In this document: piece after piece, positions 58,978 to 64,000 of the stretch
How positions within the stretch are numbered: position 1 is the stretch's first letter
How the letters are laid out: every line of letters begins with the position of its first letter
Source of the DNA: Lithospermum erythrorhizon
Lineage: Eukaryota > Streptophyta > Magnoliopsida > Boraginales > Boraginaceae
NCBI GenBank assembly: GCA_019722365.1
Contig: JADFUC010001683.1
Coordinates: 2,542,001 to 2,606,000 of the forward strand
Direction: 5' to 3'
Length of the DNA stretch: 64,000 nucleotides
Program-made: the position numbers and the translations under genes
The notes under the pieces: generated by a model
Told to the model about the DNA's origin: nothing
The model's input: only the letters and a program-made list of their open reading frames with translations
Database searches by the model: none

Positions 58978-61900
58978 CTATAAATTAGGGAATTATAATC
59001 AAACATGCTGAAAATTTTGTGCCATAGTGACACTTTTTACATTGCAATCTATGCACAGGCAGATACTTGGAAGCAAGAAGACATATAGCATTTACAGTTA
59101 ACTACTCCGTATATAGCTTTAAATATTGGTGCATCATATTACAGTATTTTACCCAAGCACTAGAGGCCTATGAGGGGATAAAGTGTCACTTTATCATCTA
59201 AAACGGTACAATATTGAGGCAGTAATGAGATGAAACTTATGACATGAAGCAAACTAAAAATGTATAACATTATTAACTACTATAACTGGAGCCTTAGAAA
59301 TGAGATTATGAGCTATAAAATTAAGCAAGAAGAAGAATGTCCTTAATGAGTTGAGTGCATAGAAGCACATGAGTCCAACTTAGAGACCATTCATTGAAGC
59401 CAAACAAATATACTCTGCTAACACAGCTGTCTATGAGTCATACCACTGTCCATGAGTTCCATCTTTTGCATTTTACTAAATATCAACAAAAGTGATCGCA
59501 TTCTGAACTGCGAGCAACTGAAACTTAATTTGCTTTTGAAAATATTTACCATTCTTAAGCAGCTACTTAAATTGAATTTAAGGCTCAATCATAACCTTCA
59601 GATATTTACTTTCTTCTTATTTGTTAAATGAATATGTTTGCTCCTAAAATCTATATAATGATGATATCTACTCTAAGATGGACCTTTTCACTTATAAATA
59701 TACTCCCCAAGTCTAAATACCTTTTGAACAACTAATATCTTAATCTAATAAGAACATTTCAAAATCCTTACAAATCCAACAAATTACCATAAAACAAGCC
59801 AAATGCCACAAGCCCTCCAACACACACAGAAGTTCATTGATGATAACGAACATGATTTATGCCTAAACTCCAAGGTGGTATCAATAAAACAAAACTGTTC
59901 ACTCTATAATTCCACATTAACACAAAATAAAGTCACTCACCACTGAATTCAAAAAAAAAATTAATACGAAGCGGGCGCTAAATGTAGACTATATATAACC
60001 ATAACTGAGTTTAAACACACATACAGGCAGTCTTTCAATTCTTGAAGCTAATTTTCTCTATAAAGAGATAGCTTTGATCTGTTCTCAACTTCTTTAGGTA
60101 AAATAGTAGAACTCACTATGCAGCCTCAAAGACTTTGTAGCCTTTGGAATTAGAGATGGGGGTTGCCCCCATTTCTTGTAGGCATGGAGACCCAAAGGGG
60201 CACCTTGGACAAGGGAATGGCGTTACTTAATAATTTGTCCCCAAAGCACCAAGTCAAAGGCTATCTAATGCAATGGGGAGTGGCATAACACGGGAGAATT
60301 TTACAACTTGAAGGACTGTATTGGACCTGGTGGTTGGAAACTCATTAGTTCTGATAAAACCAAGAAACATACCGAGTAGAATCAAATTTTAATCGAGTTA
60401 GATTTTTTATTTTAATACAATTATTATTATCGAAAGATTCATTTCGATCTTACATGCAAATGATATCAAACATCATTAATGTGTTCTTAATTCTATGTTT
60501 GATCTCGTATTAGTTAAAACTTCTTAGATATTTAAAATGCTGATAACTTGATGTCATTGTTAATTTAAGACTTCTTAGATCGCTTTCATGAAGTCTTAAG
60601 AAACAAATTTCTGACCTTCTACAACTTCGATCGGCTGATTAGTTTCTAACTTTGATTATTGAAACTAGTTTGATTATTGTTTCTACTCACACACTTAGTT
60701 AACCAGCAAAATTGGTTGATACCTCAGTCAAAATCTACAAATAATAGAGAATCTAATTTAACGGTTGATTCTGAAATTCGCTCATGTTAGATTTTTTACT
60801 CCATCCACAATTGATGGACTCTCATTTAAATGGACAGAGATTCAGAGATAAATTTGAATTGACTGTGATATTAAAAGCTACCAGTTGCTATGCCAGATTT
60901 GGTAAAAGCGCAAAATAAAATTTGCAAGTGAAAATAAGACAAACAAATGGGATGGGAGAGAGCCATGTTTGTCTATGTTTAGAGTGTCATTCACTATTTA
61001 TATATCTTAGTTTAAGAATGTGGTGAATTGAAACCTAACAAAAACAAAATTATGGATTTCATCTGAAGGACGGCTCGCTAATAAAACCTCTACTGAGGTA
61101 ACATTACATTGGAATCTCAAAGGAGGCATGAACAAAGGTGATTTATAAATGCCAAAAGCAACTAAACTGAAGGATTCCACTGATTTGATGGTTGTCTATA
61201 ATATAATAAATCAAGTACTCGAGAAACAATCTACTTTGTATCAGAGAGTCATATATCGATGCTGATTCCAGAAGCGTTCTACGTTATCTTTACTAATAAC
61301 ATGTAATAAATTCAAATGGTTTTTCTGTCTCTGATGGTTTGTTTAATGGAATTGACAAGCTTCAAGCTCAGCCGTTATTATATACCCCACCAATTTTGTT
61401 TCATATTGTTTGTAGTTATATATAATAATAATATTTACAATTAAATAAAAATAATTCACATAAATAATTTATTTTTTGATATTTCTAAAAATGAAATTTA
61501 TCTAATTAATTTTTGTCTTTTTAATCATATTCAATTAAAATATTTTACTTACGATGTTATTCTCATGTCTGTAGCTTGTATGTAATATAATAATTTTGTT
61601 CAAATGAAATAGAAGCCAATTAATCTATAAACTTTAAAATATAATAATATAAAATACAGTCACGATAAGCAAAGAAATATGATACAGTAATGAAATATCT
61701 GAATAATCATTTGCACGATCTGATATATGATTGATCCAACTCTTATAATCGGACTCTTAAAGCACACACTAATAAAAAATATCACTTAAACTCTTTCTTT
61801 TTATAAGGTTGAAAAATATGAACCCACTGATTCTGTTGCCATAAGTAAAAAATGATTAATTTTTTATTGTTCTTTTTCATAAAAAAAAGGTAATAACATT

Positions 61901-62179
61901 AAAATAATTGAGTATATGAATAATTAAGATATGATTAAAAAATTGTTCACAAATCTCGATCGATCAACGATTAAGGCTTTTCTAGATAAATACAAATAAT
62001 CATTTAAATTAACAATATTAGATTAAAACTTTCTACCAACAGATTCAACTTGTGTTGAATCATATTTAACAAAGAATTAATCTTTCAGATTCAAGCCCAA
62101 CCTATTAATACTTGTATCGAATTAAGTAGTTGAAAAAGTTTTCCATGCCTCATTATATGATTACAGAAGCATCTGCTGT
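58978..62179. other. Upstream DNA of the hydrolase gene; no second gene seen
   Basis: The missing first exon or exons of the hydrolase should lie here. A less AT-rich patch at 60120-60320 was inspected on both strands and gave no clear match. The rest, especially 61380-62060, is AT-rich. No repeats with clear ends were seen. Confidence 0.45.
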
Positions 62180-63531
62180 TCAAACCATCTCAGAGGGATC
62201 ATCGTCATCATCTGGAAGAGGCTGAGTAGCAGCTTATTTTGCAGCTCAATTCATCTGCCTGAATTATATAGAAAAATTAATTCCCCAGCAGAGAATGTTG
62301 ATGCTGAAAATCTGATCGAAGACTAGCTACCAAGTCACCGAATAGAAAAGTAACATTTTAGCTTGCATTGCATGTTAAAAATGTAAAAACTCCAGGATAA
62401 GGTACATACATAGTACAATAAGCCATGAAGATACTAATAAAAGGACAAAAACATATACCATGCATTAAATCATTTAAAGAATTAATCACTAAGATATACA
62501 GTCCACATATATCAACTTTTATATATAAACCAAAAAAAGAGATTGCTTACCTTGGGAAAAGTGATCAATATAGACTTCACAATTGGAATAACCGCGGGAT
62601 CTGCCGAAATGAAGGTTGGGGTCCCTGAGAATCACACAAGACAACGAGAAGTCTTAGGTACATATTCTGCTGTTTCTAAAATTCTTCCACCTCCACCTAA
62701 GAAATAGCAACTATAATCACATATTAGAATTACCCTGCAAGCTTCCTGGCAAGGTACAAGAATGGCTATAAAGTTGCTTGGTTGCTCTTTTTGAGGAAAA
62801 TCTCATAGTCTTGCAGGGTCTTTAACTATGGATAACCATGACTTGGCCTTAATCTGCCCACTGTTCTTCATCAACTTTGTTTACAAAGGCTGAAATGGAA
62901 TGTTGCTGCAAAGACATTTTCATGGCAATAAACAAATATCAGGATACACTATTACAAGCGTCGTTAACTATTAGTAGAGGCTAAGTATTAACACACACCA
63001 GATCCATTTGTGCAGGTAGGCACATTTTATAAGTCAAAGCGGGCAGTAACATCATGTAAATGTTCCCATTTGCCCATGAATTGCCTTAGCAGAAGAAAAT
63101 GAAGCGAAACTTGCCAGAGGAATGTCAAAGTTGACCGTTAATATATAAAATAGAGCAATATACAAAAACCAAAGCAGAAAACAAGACGTAAACCCTGCAT
63201 AACAGATATTTTAGCATCAGGCATCCAAAGTTGTGTCACTGCCTTGAGGAGAATACTTACTAATAACCATCTCGAAGCCCACCAAACTTCTCTTGGCCAG
63301 CTGTATCCCAGCAGTAGAAGCGGATTTTTCCACAGTTTGTGAAGAAATCTAAGGGAACCTCCACGACTTAGTTGCTGCTATCGACCAAAGGAAGCAAGGT
63401 ACTCATCAAGCTTGCTCTATGCAAATAATATGCAGTGTGGTATCAATAATTGAATATAATCATAGCTCAACTTACGTTCATACTTCTTCTCAAATTCACC
63501 ATTAAGATGTCTTTTAACAAATGTAGTCTTC
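62180..63531 (-). pseudogene. Ran GTPase pseudogene, unprocessed
   Basis: Six minus-strand blocks match Ran in order. They are 63476-63531 (KTTFVKRHLNGEFEKKYE), 63261-63362 ([20 protein letters not shown], the switch II region), about 62998-63085 (HDVTARFDL then a stop), 62734-62905 (pieces of the NKVD region and FLYLARKLAG), 62551-62624 (DPNLHF) and 62180-62259 (QPLPDDDDD and a stop). The acidic tail is typical of Ran. Splice sites between blocks sit where plant Ran genes have them, so this is a duplicated gene, not a retrocopy. It is broken by a stop in block 3, shifts and a stop in block 4, and loss of a codon in block 2. The N-terminal GDGGTG exon was not found in the remaining 470 bases. 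Confidence 0.82.
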
Positions 63532-64000
63532 CTACCCCATTAATATCAAAAAAAACTTTAACTTTCTCAATCCAATTATAAATGTATTCCAATCATTCAA
63601 ACTTCTATGATAAACCCATGGGCACCTTCAGGCCAATAACAACTCATAACAGAGTTAACCTTACAATTATTGAAAAGAAAACAGTGTTGCCAAAGTTCAA
63701 TACATACATTCAAAACAAATTGGAAAATACAACTGCCAGGTTCAATTATATCACTATTATGAAAAAACCTGTCTTAAACCTGATGATTTCTGCATCTCAG
63801 TCGCCCAATAGGCTAAATCATAATAAAGATTAAGTATCCATAATCAGTGGACAGCGAGAACAATCAGTGAAGTATGGATCAATAAAGCAATGAAACTATT
63901 CATCTATCAGACGTAATTTCTCTAAAATATCCCTTGATTATTCTATATATCTGCTTTCTAATATGTAAGGATAAGTAAAACCCTTGGGCGCAACTCACTC
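63532..64000. other. Unassigned DNA at the right edge
   Basis: The plus-strand frame at 63582-63833 has no known motif and lies where the Ran N-terminal exon and promoter would be expected on the other strand. No gene was recognised. Confidence 0.45.

Noticed and set aside
60120..60320. Candidate first exon of the hydrolase gene
   Set aside because: The patch is less AT-rich, but no frame gives a transit-peptide-like start joined to a phase-0 donor.

Overview
This is a plant nuclear window, most likely from a core eudicot. The genes have GT-AG introns with AT-rich interiors, the intergenic DNA is very AT-rich and full of transposons, there is a Pol III tRNA gene, and every recognisable protein belongs to a plant family. 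The species cannot be fixed from the sequence.

Layout: (1) 1-5.2 kb is AT-rich intergenic DNA with a probable LTR remnant. (2) 5.25-8.44 kb (+) holds a four-exon purple acid phosphatase of the PAP2/PAP9 type with all metal ligands and a hAT-like insertion in an intron. (3) 10.23-11.78 kb (-) holds a five-exon SNAP33-type Qb+Qc-SNARE with a duplicated acidic NPF segment. (4) 13.8-27.7 kb is a transposon belt: a truncated minus-strand Copia element, several lone LTRs, a 4.0-kb CACTA element with both ends, a tRNA-derived SINE and a fold-back MITE. (5) 28.58-32.47 kb (+) holds a three-exon group IIc WRKY factor of the WRKY57 type whose second intron appears to use a GC donor. (6) 34.0-48.1 kb is a decayed Ty3/gypsy element of Tat type. 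Its gag region was split by a minus-strand Copia element at 36.1-40.6 kb, and it carries a tandem-repeat 3' region and an antisense ORF remnant. (7) 48.1-55.7 kb is intergenic, with a second SINE, a G-rich tract on the minus strand, microsatellites and a short perfect hairpin. (8) 55.77 kb (-) is a tRNA-Glu(CTC) gene. (9) 56.8-59.0 kb (-) holds nine exons of an alpha/beta hydrolase whose first exon was not found. (10) 62.2-63.5 kb (-) holds a Ran GTPase pseudogene that keeps its intron positions.

The genes are unrelated housekeeping or regulatory loci: phosphate hydrolysis, membrane fusion, transcription control, a probable organellar hydrolase and translation. They form no operon-like unit. 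I did not find a convincing new multi-gene system. The most interesting points are the SNARE NPF duplication, the GC-AG intron inside a WRKY domain, the nested retrotransposons with a repeat-forming 3' region, the microexon-like series in the CACTA element, and a PHR1-type motif upstream of the phosphatase.
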